DNA of 64,000 nucleotides from Abelmoschus esculentus (GCA_035048815.1 JAUCBN010000046.1:10332999-10396998); one strand, 5' to 3'. Shown: positions 1-11,943, numbered from the stretch's first letter. A program made the numbers and translations. Notes: generated from the sequence alone by a model not told the origin.

Positions 1-1172
1 CGTCTCATAGGTCATAAAGACAATGCCTACACCAGGAACCACCTTGTAGTACTCCGGCAGAATCCCCCTATACAAACCACAAAGGCCTTCGGAGTGGATT
101 ATGTGCCGAAAAGTACCGAGCAATCCCGTTTTATAAACACGGGCTTGCCCAGCAGCCCCTTCGAGTTGCATTCGTCTCCTCACAAGATCAATGGGAAATG
201 TCGCTGCAAATTGTGATGAAGAAAAACAAATTCATGCAGAGATCAAAATTAGCTTCTATCTAATATGTAGAAGATTTGATCTTTAATGACAGGTTACAGA
301 ATACAGATTACTAACCTGTAGATGATGCGATTCCTGAGAGACTGCCACAGGCAAGACTAACCATGATAGTTGAATCATTGGGTCTGAATGTAAAATCAAA
401 AAAATTTCAAACAGGTTACAGCTTGACCACATCAACCAGAGATGACTAACATAAAAGAGAGCGTGCTATTGATTAATTTAAACCAATAAAAAAAATTTAC
501 CTTTGTAACAGCCAATAAGATCTTAAAAATTCATATACCGAAAAGCTTATTGCTATACTCGATCCAACACCCTGCATCACACCGCATTCTGAAAGCAATT
601 ATAGACAATGAGATGGGAAAGTACAGAACTGAAGAAGAGAAGTAACTAACATACCAATAATGTTGCTCTGAGTCCTTTATACAGGCCCAAAACACCTTCT
701 TCCCTACAACTGGTATGAAAAGCATGCCAAATCCCTCTGTAGTATATCGATTTTCTCTGCGAAGTTCAGAATAATAGTTTAATCATAGGGTATACAAAAT
801 AAATGAAACATAGTGCATATCAAATGAGAAGCAGTAGACCACATGTGAAAACCAGTTCATAGAATACCCTAAAGTAAAGGCAAGTGTTTTATTCACTCGG
901 ATGTTACCAATGACATTACCTGCGCTGCTAGACGTGTCCTTACGAGATCCAGCGGATATGTAGCAGAGGCAGCAGTCATTCCAGCCAACCCACCGCCTAC
1001 AAAGTGCACAAAGAGGTCAGCACTGGCCTTTCCCCTTCGATTCTCCAGACCAAAAATAGACTGCAATGTCTGAAAATAAAATAAACAATATAAGAATGAA
1101 TTGAATACTTTGGGTGACAATAAAACAAAGAGATGATTAGAAAAAGTCAGAACATACACTTTTATAGCGTTC

Positions 1173-1857
1173 TGTCACGGGCTTAATTTCACTTAAACTA
1201 ATCCGTGCGGCGCTAACACTTCCCGACCAATGTTAGCAAGCCTTTCTTACATACAACCTGGTGGCTAACCAAAGAAAGACAAGAGAAGGCAAATGAATTT
1301 AAAGGAAAGCTTTTGTATTAAGCTTGAGAATGCTTACAAGTATGCTCAACTTCTCAGGTTGCGTACAAAATGAAGGGGATGGCCCTATTTATAGGCTTCC
1401 ACCTCTCGAATGGGGGGTTAAGATCTATTTGATTCGACGGTTTATATGTTGCCCCCTAAAATATCTAAGCTATCTACATGAATCTAGAGAACTCTAAAAT
1501 TATATATACATATCTACATGTATCCAAAATGTTCTAGAGAACTCAGGGTCTTCTAGAGTAGTACCGAGCCTTCACGAGCCTTCTAGGTCCTCCTAGGTGG
1601 GTCTAGACTTGGGTAGAACGTCCCGAACCTTTCTAGAACGTTGTGGAATGTGCTTGGTCGTCCTAGTCCTTTCTAGTGCCTTCCTTGGTGCTTAACTTGC
1701 TACAAAATGGCCCAAGGATGGCTAGAACCTCATATTGGACTTGTGAGAAACGAATAGGCCTTGCTAGGCCAATCTAGCATCTCCCTTGGAGCTTCCTAGC
1801 CTTGGTTCTGCCTAAGGGTGCTGGGTTTGTCTCGGTCCTCCTAGGTGGGTCGTGACA
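1173..1857 (-). repeat. 3' LTR of the gag-protease element
   Basis: A direct repeat of 3939-4614, beginning TGTCACGGGCTTAATTTC and ending GGGTCGTGACA. It carries a TATA-like box on the minus strand at 1386-1393 and a run resembling heat-shock element units (TTCtaGAAcgTTgtgGAA) at 1631-1648. The two LTRs differ at many scattered sites, so the insertion is not very recent. Confidence 0.9.
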
Positions 1858-1860
1858 TCC

Positions 1861-3924
1861 TCACCCACCTAAGCTCGCGACACCCTCGTCGCGCTTACAA
1901 CGAGTTGCTGGTCTTGGTTTCTTATGTGCCAAGTGATTTCTCGATGTCCCAGCTTGCTCTTGTGTTAGGCATACCTTTGCGTTGGATGTTGTATGGAATA
2001 CCCTTGCTTTGATGTCGGTTGAGGGTGCTCTCTTCTTTGACCGCTTCTTTCTTCGTTTGGCACCCTTATGACACGTCGCTTTGTCCGGCTTGGATTTGAT
2101 CTCATAATCCACCTTTCCCTTTGGTGGTAGCCTCTTTGGCGAATTTGGAGGTGCAGCATTCTTGAACTCTGCATACTCCTCCATTCTAAGTGATGAGATC
2201 GCTTTAGCCTTTGGCTTGGTGGCCCTAATGGTTGGCACCACACAAGCTTGATGACCCTCCGTGATGCACAAAGAGTTGTCATATGGCATCGAAATAGCTT
2301 TGACCCTATCAAAGAAATCAATGCCTAGGACGAGCTTGTAGTCCTCCATCGAGGCTACAGTGAAGTCTAGGTGGGCAGACCATGTCCTTACATTGGTCTT
2401 GACCCCATATGCAATGCCTTTGATTGGTAGTGCGATAGAGTTAATTGCCTTGATGGACCCTCCACCTTTTGTAGCCTTAAGACCGAGCCTCTTTACCTCA
2501 TCAAGAAAAACAAAGTTATGGGACGCACCTGTGTCAACCATGGCTCTTGATGCTTTCCCATTGATTGTGACGTCCACAAATAGCAACCCCTTAGTTTCGG
2601 TCTTCGGTGTGGATTGCATCACGTTTAAAAGTTGCATGGATCCCAATTGTGCATCGGACTCATACTCCTCATCATCACTATCTTCTCGATGTTTTGCTAA
2701 GAGAGAGCTAAGTGCTTGCCTCTGTGGGCATTCCCGAACCCAATGATCACCATCACAAATGAAGCACTTACCTCGAGCTTCTTAGGATTTATCTTTGGCC
2801 TTGCCTTTTCATGAGGACGAGTCCTTGGACTTGATCGAGTGATCCTCATGGTGACTATCTTTACGATGGCTCTTATCTCTCCAACCTATGGCTTAATTAC
2901 TCTTCTCATCCCTCGACTTAGGTGTGGGCTCCTTGTGGCTAGAATAGTCAATTAAGCTTTCGGCTACGGCTATAGTATCAGCAAGGGTTTGCACTCCCCG
3001 ACGCCTTAACTCGGCATTGGCCCATTGTTGGAGTTCGTCCATGAAGTTAAAGAGTGAATCTTTCTCGGAGATATCGGGGATCTTGAGCACTAGGTTGGTG
3101 AACTCCTTGACATAGTCATTGATGCTCCCTGATTGCTTGAGCCTTTGCAAATGAGCTCGGGCCTCGTCTTCGGCATTCTCCGGATAGAATTGTCATTTAA
3201 GCTCCCATTTAAAGTCATCAAAGGTAGCGATAGTGCACGTACCTTTTTCGACGTCTAAGTGTCTTCTCCTCCACCAAAGCATGGCGGTGTCGGTGAGGTA
3301 CAATGTTGCGGTTTGAACCTTGGTTGCCTCATCCATGATTCCGGCAACGCAAAAGTATTGTTCTAACCCCCACAAGAAGTTGTCTACTTCTTTGGCGTTG
3401 CGTGTCCCTGAGAAAGCCTTTGGCTTGGGCGCTTCAACCCTTCTAGCCTCATAAGTGGTGCTTATCCCGACAGTCATCGCACGTTTGCACAAGGCTACAT
3501 CTCCTTGTAATGCCTCAACTTGAGCACGCATGTTGTCTAGCTCATGTTCAAGAGAAGAACGTACCTTTGAGAGCTCACTCATGAAAAGGTCACAGACTTG
3601 ACTTATCTCCCCGAGCATGGACTTCTCTAACTTAAGCATCATGGCCCTCATGGCCGTGTGGATCTCGGCATCCTCCGCCTCAAGGCCTTCCACTCTCTGA
3701 TGAAGGTCGTCCACTTGGGATTTCACGCCCCCAACGCTTTCCTCCAGGTGAGTTAAGCGTGACTCCAAGCTAGAGATAATGTACCTCGACTTTGCTCGTG
3801 GCCTTGGCACCATGGGATCGACTTCCTCCTTGCACCCTCGTTGCTCTTGCGTGATCTCGGCCTCGGTCGAGCTAGCAACTTGGTTTTTCCCCGTCTTGGT
3901 CATGTCCCGAGTGTGATTGAACAC
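1861..3924 (-). pseudogene. Gag-protease polyprotein with four in-frame stops
   Basis: One reading frame (about 688 codons) runs the whole interior. The N-terminal third is predicted coiled coil (LESRLTHLEESVGG, VDDLHQRVEGLEAED). It is followed by a Ty3-type gag core with LYLTDTAMLWWRRR. A CCHC zinc knuckle (CFICDGDHWVREC) lies near 2720-2765, and a retroviral-type aspartic protease with active site VDTGASHNF lies about 60 codons beyond. Stops interrupt the same frame at 3193-3195 (TGA), 2893-2895 (TAA), 2809-2811 (TGA) and 2782-2784 (TAA). The terminal stop at 1861-1863 abuts the purine tract. The lysine/arginine-rich C-terminal tail is unusual and unassigned. No pol follows, so this is the only protein of the element, now broken. 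Confidence 0.85.
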
Positions 3925-3936
3925 GCTTTGATACCA
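3925..3936 (-). promoter_or_regulatory. Primer binding site, initiator tRNA-Met type
   Basis: On the minus strand this reads TGGTATCAAAGC, one base from the usual TGGTATCAGAGC complement of initiator tRNA-Met. It lies two bases inside the 5' LTR, which fixes the element's direction. Confidence 0.8.
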
Positions 3937-3938
3937 AC

Positions 3939-4614
3939 TGTCACAGACTTAATTTCACTTAAACTAATCCGTGCGGCGCTAACATTTCCCAACCAATGTT
4001 AGCAAGCCTTGCTTACACGCAACCTAGTGGTTAAACAAAGAAAGATAAGAGAAGGCAAAGGAATTTAAAGGAAAACTTTTGTATTAAGCTTAAGAGAATG
4101 CTTACAAGTATGCTCAACTTCTCAGGTTGTGTACAAAGTGAAGGGGGTGACCCTATTTATAGGCTCCCACCTCCCGAATGGACGGCCAAGATCTATTTGA
4201 TCCGACGGTTGATATTTTGCCTCCTAAAATATCTAAGCTATCTATATGAATCTAAAGAACTCTACAATTGTATACATATCTACATGTATCCAAAATGTTC
4301 TAGAGAACTTCAGGGTCTTCTAGAGTAGTATCGAGCCTTCTAGGTCCTCCCGGGTGGGTCTAGACTTGGGTAGAACGTCCTAGACCTTTCTAGAACGTTG
4401 TGGAATGTGCTTGGCCGTCCTAGTCTTTTCTAGTGCTTTCCTTGGTGCTTTCCTTGCTACAAAATGGCCCAATGATGGCTAGAACCTCATATTGGACTTG
4501 TGGGAAACGAATAGGCCTTGCTAGACCAATCTAGCATCTCCCTTAAAGCTTGCTAACCTTAGTTCCGCACAAGGGTGTTGGGTTTGTCTCGGTCCTCCTA
4601 GGTGGGTCATGACA
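3939..4614 (-). repeat. 5' LTR of the gag-protease element
   Basis: The matching copy of the LTR at 1173-1857. A minus-strand TATA-like box lies at 4154-4161 and the heat-shock-like motif at 4388-4405. Transcription would run leftward into the gag frame. Confidence 0.9.
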
Positions 4615-5504
4615 GTTCGTAGGCATAGAAATTAACCGAAGAATAGGAAAAACGATGAACAATTATAACCAGATTGCCTTTCCAAAAAATCCAAATCCTT
4701 CTTTATTTATAATACATGAAGCCTCGCGCCATATGCAAGCATTACTCAATGCTGATACATCTGAATGCATTCCTTGCACCTGAAAGGAATGAAACCATTC
4801 AACAGTCATATTAAGGTAGAATGTACACACATACTTAATATGACAGTAAGCAGTATCTACATCGCCAAACATCACTCAAAAACATTAAGCCGACATTATT
4901 ACCCGGTTGTTTCATGCAAAATTGACTAATGCCTAAGTGAGTAATTTATGTTCAACCACTGCCAGTAAAAGAAAATCGGATAAACAGACAAGAAATTCAG
5001 CTTGCTAAGACATCTAAAAGATACGAACAACCATATCCAACCTGGGGAAGACGTAGGATTTTATGTCAGGCCGTGAACCGTTAGCTAGTTATATTTGAAA
5101 TTCGGGTGCACAATTATAAAATTTTAGGAAGTCTATTTAAGATTAATTGTAGAAAAAAGCAAAGAAAACATAAAGAAAATACATAAAAATACAACTAAAA
5201 TAAATAAAACAATCAGCATCTCTGATAAACTAAACAAACAAATATAAAAGCAGACCTGAAATAAGATGGTGAGACGAACAAGAGGAGCCGTACAAGTCTT
5301 GCTAAAAGCACCAGCAATACCACCAGCAAGAAGCTGTGGAATGGTCCTAATCTATGGACTCAAACCGTGCTTTGAAGAATGCTCGTGTTACTACTGATGC
5401 TGTAAAAACTTTCTGGCCCCAGCATCTACGACGGCTCCGTGAGCTGAATTCAGGGCCCTTTGTCCTCCTTCAACCACCACCCCAACTCTTGCTTACATGT
5501 TCAT

Positions 5505-8248
5505 AATATCTCAAAGTTCTCTTCTTTTCAGAAAAAAAGGCGCACCTGGGATTAGGTTTTGGGAATCGAGTTTTTCATGTTACATGTGTATTAAAACAAG
5601 GAAGTGGGGGATCAAGGAAATGAAAACAGGGAAAATGTAAGTTGATTTTGTTGAAGTTTAAAGGGAAAGATGGATAAACCCTAATGTGTACAGTAAGCGA
5701 AGGGGTTTTAGGTGACTTAAGAATCTTGAGAGTTGTTGCGTTAATTCGACGGTATAATTATTTTTTTATTCATTTTTATTTCAATTTCAATTACTATTAT
5801 CCTTGTTTCTCAATTTTTCTTTTTAATTATTTGTTTATGGAGAACTATTTCCTACATTAATATTGTTATTTTTCTATAAACAAATTTATAATGTTATTAT
5901 ATATTGGATTATTGTTTGATACATTATTAGTTTAAATTTTTTATATAAATATTATATTTTAATTTTAAAATTTTAAATTATAAAGACCAAATTATAATTC
6001 ATAAAATCTAAATCATTGATTAATTATCATTATCGAGAATAACATAAATTAATTTTAAATTTTAAATCATATTATCTTAAATCTATAATTATGATTCATA
6101 AATTAAGTTTATAAACTCTAAAATAATTTTTTTATAAAATAATTTATTTTATCCATGGACATAATTATAAAACGACTAATAAGGGACACGACTCCCACAA
6201 ATTATTAAAATTCGAAAGAATTATATAATAAAATTTCTATTTAACCCTTTAAAATGTAAAACTCAGTGTTGGTTTTCCTAAGTATAGTTTTTTAAATGGT
6301 CTCTTCAACAAATAATATTAAATTATGTTATTGTTTTTATCGCTATTGTATAAGATAATATATTTATTATTTTAAATTTTGAGTTTAAAAATTAATATTT
6401 AAATTTAAAATTGATGTCCTTTAGATAAGATATACAATATCATTAGATCTTTACTCATGAAAAACAAAATTTATCATGAGTCTATCACGTGAACATTGAT
6501 AAATACCATTAACATTAAAAACGGTTAAATATCATTAAATTGATTTTAAAAATTAAAAATTCTCAAAGATTTAATATATAATTATAAATTATTAAAAATA
6601 AAATTTAAAATAAATTATTTTATATATAATATATATTTTATTCTATAAATAAAATAAAAAATTCTAAACCTTAAACCTCTAAACTCAAAATCATAAATCT
6701 TAATCGAGGTTTAAATTTTAAAATTTCGGACTTAGGATTCCAAGTTTAAAATTTAAATATTTTATTTTATTTAAAAAATAATTAAAATATATAATATATA
6801 AAAAATAATTTAAATTTTAAAAATAAATAATTTATAATCGTATATTAAATTTTTAAAATTTTTAAATTTTATTAATTAATTTAATAAATAATATTCAACT
6901 ATGTCAATAATATTTCATGGTTACATAATTTTTCTAAAAATAATCACTTGTTACTTATTTATTTATCTATTTATCCATTTATATAAATAGATAGAACTAT
7001 ATATATTTTTTAATTAAAAAGCTATATGTATTTCATACTAATATTTTTGGGTTAAAAAAACAATTGTTTTGTAATTTTTATGTTCCGAAAATCATTACAA
7101 TAAGTCACAAATCACCTTAAAGATGGACCGAATGAGTGTATTAATTTTTATTAATAGTATAATTTCATAATTCTTAAATTTTATAATTTTATATTTTAAT
7201 TTTTTAATATAATTTTTAAAAAATATATATCTTTAACCTAAAATTTTATGTTCGTCTATCCAGCATTCAAATTAGTTATATTATTAAATCTTAAAAGGGT
7301 TTAAAATAGGAGAATTGCATGCACAATTAATTGTACTGAATTTCAAACTTTTCCGAAACATTTTCAAACTTTTTTATTTATTTCATGGTTAATATATTTT
7401 TAAAGGTAAACTTCTTAAATTACCATTTAATTATGGAGTTGTTTGTCATATGACTATTATATTTTTAATTTTATAGGTATCAATCGAACCACCTATCTTT
7501 AAAATTTAACATGAAAATTTTATAATCGTTAACATAAATTTTATATAATTATACTATTAATTTTTGTTATTTATATATTTTATTAATTTAGTCTTAATTT
7601 TAATAAATTAATTATTTAATTAAGTGATGAATCAATTTAAAAATTATAAACTTTAATTTGATTTAATAAATTTATATCCTTCCTTTGATCAAGTGATGAC
7701 ACATATTACTCGATTGAAAGATGAAAATAAAAGAATAAACAATGTTTTCTATGGGATTTAAACCGGGTACTGGAGTAAGGGACGAAACCAAACCACTAAA
7801 ACAAGTATCACAGTCGTCTTGTATTCCACCAATGTTTTGCTCTGGAAAATCAAAATGCTAAAAATGTTAGGGATTTAGATGATTAATATCCTGAATGCTA
7901 AAATTGTTTATTTCTTTTTTAGTAAAAAAAAAAGTTGTAAGATAAGTATTTGGTTGGTCTAGGCAATGGCACAAGTTGGAGGTCTGGTTATGCTGCAACC
8001 CAAAATGGCACGTTCTCTGGAGCACTTCTCAAAAAGCAAGGTTTAGGAAACCAGTCATTGCAGGAGATGCTAGGGGTATGAGGATGACACTTATCAAGCT
8101 GCAGAAGCGGATCGAAATCAGGGACGAAATTAAAAAATTATAAAAGAGATTATTATAAAATTTAAATTTTGAGAGAATCAAAATAAAATTTTAGAAAGAT
8201 TAAAAGGGTTATAAAACTAATTTTACCTTTTAAAATGACTATTTTGTT
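5505..8248. other. AT-rich intergenic DNA upstream of the carrier pseudogene
   Basis: After a somewhat GC-richer leader to about 5750, the stretch is very AT-rich with many stops in all frames. I see no convincing gene or terminal-repeat element in it. Diffuse repeated phrases built from AAATTTTAAATT are low-complexity rather than an array. Confidence 0.6.
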
Positions 8249-8890
8249 TAGGGGTGCTTATCGAGCGAGTCGATCGCGAGTTGGGCATTGCTTGACTCGT
8301 GCTCTTTAAAAAAATTTGTTGCTCAACTCGATTCCTTACTCATTAAACTCGTTAAAATTGTGCTCGACTTATGCTCGTTAAAATATTTTGTTGCTCAAAT
8401 TGACTCGTTGCTCGTTAAGCTCGACTTGTTACTCGTTAATCTCATTAAAAAACTTACCTTATTTTTAACTTAAAGTAAAATTTAATAATATCATATAAAA
8501 TTTAATATTAACATAAGTTAACAAATTTAACCAAAAATATCAAAAAGTATATAAAACACTTCAAAGTCTAAATTCAAAAAAGTAACAATCCCTAAATACA
8601 TCAAACTAACATAGTAAAATTAAAGTAACAATTCATACATTAATAATTATTATTTAGAATTAATTTTTGAATGAAATTATTTTAAAATAATTACTACAAA
8701 ATATTTTAAAAAAAACAACGAGCTGCTCACGAACTTATCGAGTCGAGTTAGACTTTGTTTGATTCAACTCATTAAGGTATCGAGTTGAGTTCGAGTTCGA
8801 ATCGAGCTAATCCAAATCGAGTATTTATCGAGTTTTGATTGAATCGAGTTCGAGCAACTCACGAGCTGCTCAACTCGTTAAGCACCCCTA
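8249..8890. mobile_element. hAT-type MITE (642 bp)
   Basis: The ends are inverted repeats TAGGGGTGCTTA and TAAGCACCCCTA. The element is flanked by a perfect 8-bp duplication ATTTTGTT (8241-8248 and 8891-8898), the size made by hAT transposases. Inside both arms, CTCGTT/AACGAG-rich phrases recur many times and could fold into subterminal hairpins. No transposase frame is present. Confidence 0.9.
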
Positions 8891-9024
8891 ATTTTGTTAT
8901 AGGAAAAATGGCAGGGGGTCAAGCCCCCCAAACCCTTATGTTCCTTCTCCCGATTGAAATCGCAAAATTTATTAAATTAAAAAAATATAATTTTAAAATT
9001 AAGATTAAATTGATAGATTATATA

Positions 9025-11203
9025 TGTAACACCCGACCCGGATGCCACATTGGGCCTCCGGCCCAAAACCTGTATTTTAAAATTTCTTTTCAAGGGTCCA
9101 ATAGATAAATCAAATTTAAGTCCAAATACGATTCATAAATCCATTAAATTAAAACGAAAGCCCAAAATAAGTTAAAGAAACCGGAGCTCCAACATATTAC
9201 AGACCGTTTAAAACATTCGACCCAAATTTAAAATAAACAGAGTTACATTACATAGGGTTCGACATAGTACAAGCCCATTAAATCTAATACATGTACTCTA
9301 ACAACACGGTCAATGCTGAAATCCGAACCTTGATGGTGCTCCTCGAACCGGCTTCACCTAACCTACGCACGAAAACATATTTCGAACGCTGAGCTACGAA
9401 AGCTCAGTGGGTACGCCGAATTCGGCCAACATCATGCATATCATAAGCAGTAGAACATAACATATAAGATATCGTGCATGATATGATGATCTAGCATGTT
9501 TGCCTACCACATGGCATAAACAATGTATAATGACGCACACAACATATACATATCATATCACAAAATAACACACAAGAGTAAGGCCCGCGTCTACACAGCA
9601 TCGGGATCCTACACTCAGGATTGAGGCCGCCCTCAAATCCTATGCCCGGAATGTTACATCGGACATCTTTGAACGAGACCGCCCAACGTTCGGAAAGGGG
9701 TGGAGGCCGCCCAACCAACCCCATGCTCGGAATGTTACATCGAACATCTTCGAGTGAGGCCGCCCAACACTCGAAATAAAAGTCTTCAAACATCATCCGA
9801 CATGTTACATCGAATGGCCTTCGACATGTTGCAACACTTATGGATATCCGGATTTCCAACAAACAAGGACTCGAAACACATAAACGATCCACCTAGGATC
9901 CTTACAACAAAACATATCAAGGCTTAACATGACTTAGACTTTCGAGGTTAATATCGTCAAATTCATGTGTACAATTCATTGCCTCGATTATAAGATTCAT
10001 TATAACATTTAATTCTCTTTTCGAACCTCAAACAATACTTATCTTGCCAAGTTTTCGCAGGGGTATCGATACCCTTATGTAGGGTATCGAACCACCCTGC
10101 CTCGATATCCACCCAAAGAAGGCATCGAACCATGGGTATCGATACCAGTATCGATACCCTTTGACCATTTTCAAAGTCAACAAAAGGGGACCCTCCAGCA
10201 TCGATACCCGTATCGATGCCATTATGCCATTGGAGGTCCCGGTATCGAACCATGGTTCGATACACCTGGCCATTTAGCCAAAATCCACTTATGGGTATCG
10301 ATACAGGTAGCCCGAGTATCGATACCCCTGCACGAAAACAGGTCTGCACTTAGAAATTTCTAAGGATTCTTCCCCAACATTAATCTATTTGATTCTAAAG
10401 TGTTCATATCAGTTCTTAGGGATGTTTAGGACGTCTTAGCACGATTTTTCAGCCATTTAACTCACTAATATCATTTCTACCATTAAAGCATACCAAGCTC
10501 AAACCAAGCAAAATCAAGCATACATACATGAATCTATATGCTATACAATCTACCATGACATGTATAATGTAAGAACAAGTTGGGAGTACCAACCTTAGCA
10601 AGCACAACAGCAAAAACGACCTTCCTTCCCTTCTTCAAGCTTTTTCCTTACCCAAGCTCTTGGAAGATTCTCCCACTTGTTTCTCTACAAAGGGGAAGAT
10701 AAGAAGTGAATTAGACACCAAGATGATGATTCTTAGAGTCTAAAACACTAGAAAAACTAAGGTTAACACCCTCTAAAACCTATTCCCGAACTCAACCTAA
10801 ACCCCCACTAAAACCTCTTCTTCCACCAAACTTGGCAAACCAAACTTTGTTTTATAGATCCATATCAGCTTTACAACTTTCTCTTCATCCTAAAAACGAG
10901 ATTTTAAACCAATCTCACCAAGATCTTACCTTTCTCTTCACCATAAACTTTGGTTGAAGAAGATGATAGGGAAAAGAAAAACCTTCTACACTTATGACCT
11001 CACTTCTGCAGAAACAACACCCCAAACCCCTCTATTCAACTTATTTTGGCATTTACCAAAATGCCCTTAGCCCTTAACTTGAGCCCAACACAACCACTCA
11101 AGACCCAACAAACTAGGCCTAAACCACTCCACTCGGGCCCAAAACCGAAGCCCAAACTCTCGGGTTAACCCGAAACACTAAACCGAGAACCCGGGTCGTT
11201 ACA
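9025..11203. mobile_element. Solo LTR, Ty3/gypsy-like (2179 bp)
   Basis: It starts TGTAACACCCGACCCGG and ends CCCGGGTCGTTACA, with a perfect 5-bp duplication ATATA at 9020-9024 and 11204-11208. No internal region is present, so this is what remains after recombination between two LTRs. The long LTR and the TGTAACACCC start resemble plant chromovirus-type gypsy LTRs. A cluster of TATCGATA palindromes lies at 10058-10327. Confidence 0.9.
10058..10327. repeat. Cluster of TATCGATA-type palindromes in the solo LTR
   Basis: About a dozen GTATCGATAC or GTATCGAACC units, some paired as near-perfect dyads, e.g. GGTATCGAACCATGG next to its own inverse at 10241-10263. Spacing is irregular. The same phrases recur in a different LTR family at 47011-47442 and 50205-50300, and inside that element at 49670-49770. 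Confidence 0.85.
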
Positions 11204-11715
11204 ATATAAGTAATGTAGATCAATAATATAATTATATAAATTTTATGTTAACTACCGTATCACACTCTCGTTAAAATTAACGTAAATAATTTAATTAATA
11301 TCACTTAAATAATTAACTAGTTATATTAATAAAATTAAAAATATAATAATCACTATTACCTTATTTAAAATATATATATATAATCATATCACAATCAATC
11401 AAATAATTAAATGATTCTTGAAGTAATTATCCTATTTTTAAATTGTGTATAATTATACTCTACCACCCAAACATATCTAAAGAAATGGAATGTTATAAAA
11501 AATTATATCATTAATATTGTAATCTTATAATTATTCTAAACTGTCCAAACACAATAATTTTAATAAATTTATATAATTTTTAGAAAACAAATTCAAAACT
11601 ATTCCAAAAAATATATCCAAAACAATAAGGTAACGTAGCTGTGTTTTTTTTTGTGTGTGTGAAACATTATAGCTTTCTTTGCAACCTTGACATGGGGCCA
11701 CTATGACCTAGAGCT
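11204..11715. other. AT-rich intergenic DNA
   Basis: No gene seen. Low-complexity A/T runs and a short TG-rich run near 11650 only. Confidence 0.6.
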
Positions 11716-11943
11716 CACTGACGGATTCACGTTAAAAAGAGTGTGGGCCCGTGTTCACCCTGAATTTTTTAAAATTCATACATTTGATTTTGATTTTTAA
11801 AATTTTTATAAACTAATCCTTATATTTTTAAAATTTTTATGGTTGTGTCTACCCTAAAATTTTTAAATTTTATTATTTGTACCCACCCTAAAATATATTT
11901 TGATTTGTGTCCACCTTCGTAAATATTTCTGAATCCGTCACTG
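11716..11943. mobile_element. Small hAT-type MITE (228 bp)
   Basis: The termini CACTGACGGATTCA and TGAATCCGTCACTG are inverted repeats. They are flanked by near-identical 8-bp sequences CTAGAGCT (11708-11715) and CTTGAGCT (11944-11951), one mismatch apart. The interior is AT-rich without coding capacity. Confidence 0.75.

Larger units (their letters stand above)
1173..4614 (-). mobile_element. Non-autonomous gag-protease LTR retrotransposon (TR-GAG-like)
   Basis: A complete element with two LTRs (1173-1857 and 3939-4614), both running TG to CA on the plus strand. It is flanked by GTTC at 1169-1172 and 4615-4618. The element reads on the minus strand: primer site at 3925-3936, gag-protease frame 3924-1861, then a purine-rich tract against the LTR at 1857. 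No reverse transcriptase, RNase H or integrase sequence is present in the roughly 2.1 kb interior, so it would need enzymes from a partner. The insertion splits exon 2 of the mitochondrial carrier gene in codon context YE/RYKS. Confidence 0.9.
1..5504 (-). pseudogene. Mitochondrial substrate carrier (SLC25-type) pseudogene, interrupted by an LTR element
   Basis: Carriers of this family move metabolites across the inner mitochondrial membrane. Exons with GT-AG borders read on the minus strand: 5256-5504 (exon 1), 4615-4779 plus 1158-1172 (exon 2, split by the insertion), 920-1069, 655-756, 501-571, 316-383 and 1-203 (cut by the window edge). Signature motifs are visible: APLVRL in exon 1, YPLDLVRTRL in the 920-1069 exon and FPIDLVRRR in the first exon shown, i.e. 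the three PxD/E-type repeats, each with following GLYKG or GLYRG. Exon 1 starts ATG-AAC-ATG-TAA and has stops at 5493-5495, 5391-5393, 5388-5390 and 5352-5354. Exon 2 has a frame break near 4684-4692, just before the expected FWKGN stretch. A 3.44 kb retroelement sits in exon 2. The downstream five exons are open. It most resembles the plant group called mitochondrial substrate carrier family protein B. The substrate cannot be told from sequence. Confidence 0.88.

Noticed and set aside
5760..8240. Repeated AAATTTTAAATT phrases suggesting a satellite or matrix attachment array.
   Set aside because: No consistent unit or period could be read; it fits ordinary AT-rich plant intergenic DNA.
10058..10327. 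The regularly recurring TATCGATACC units look at first like a CRISPR-type or satellite array.
   Set aside because: Spacing and unit length vary, units occur in both orientations, and they lie wholly inside an LTR with a target duplication.
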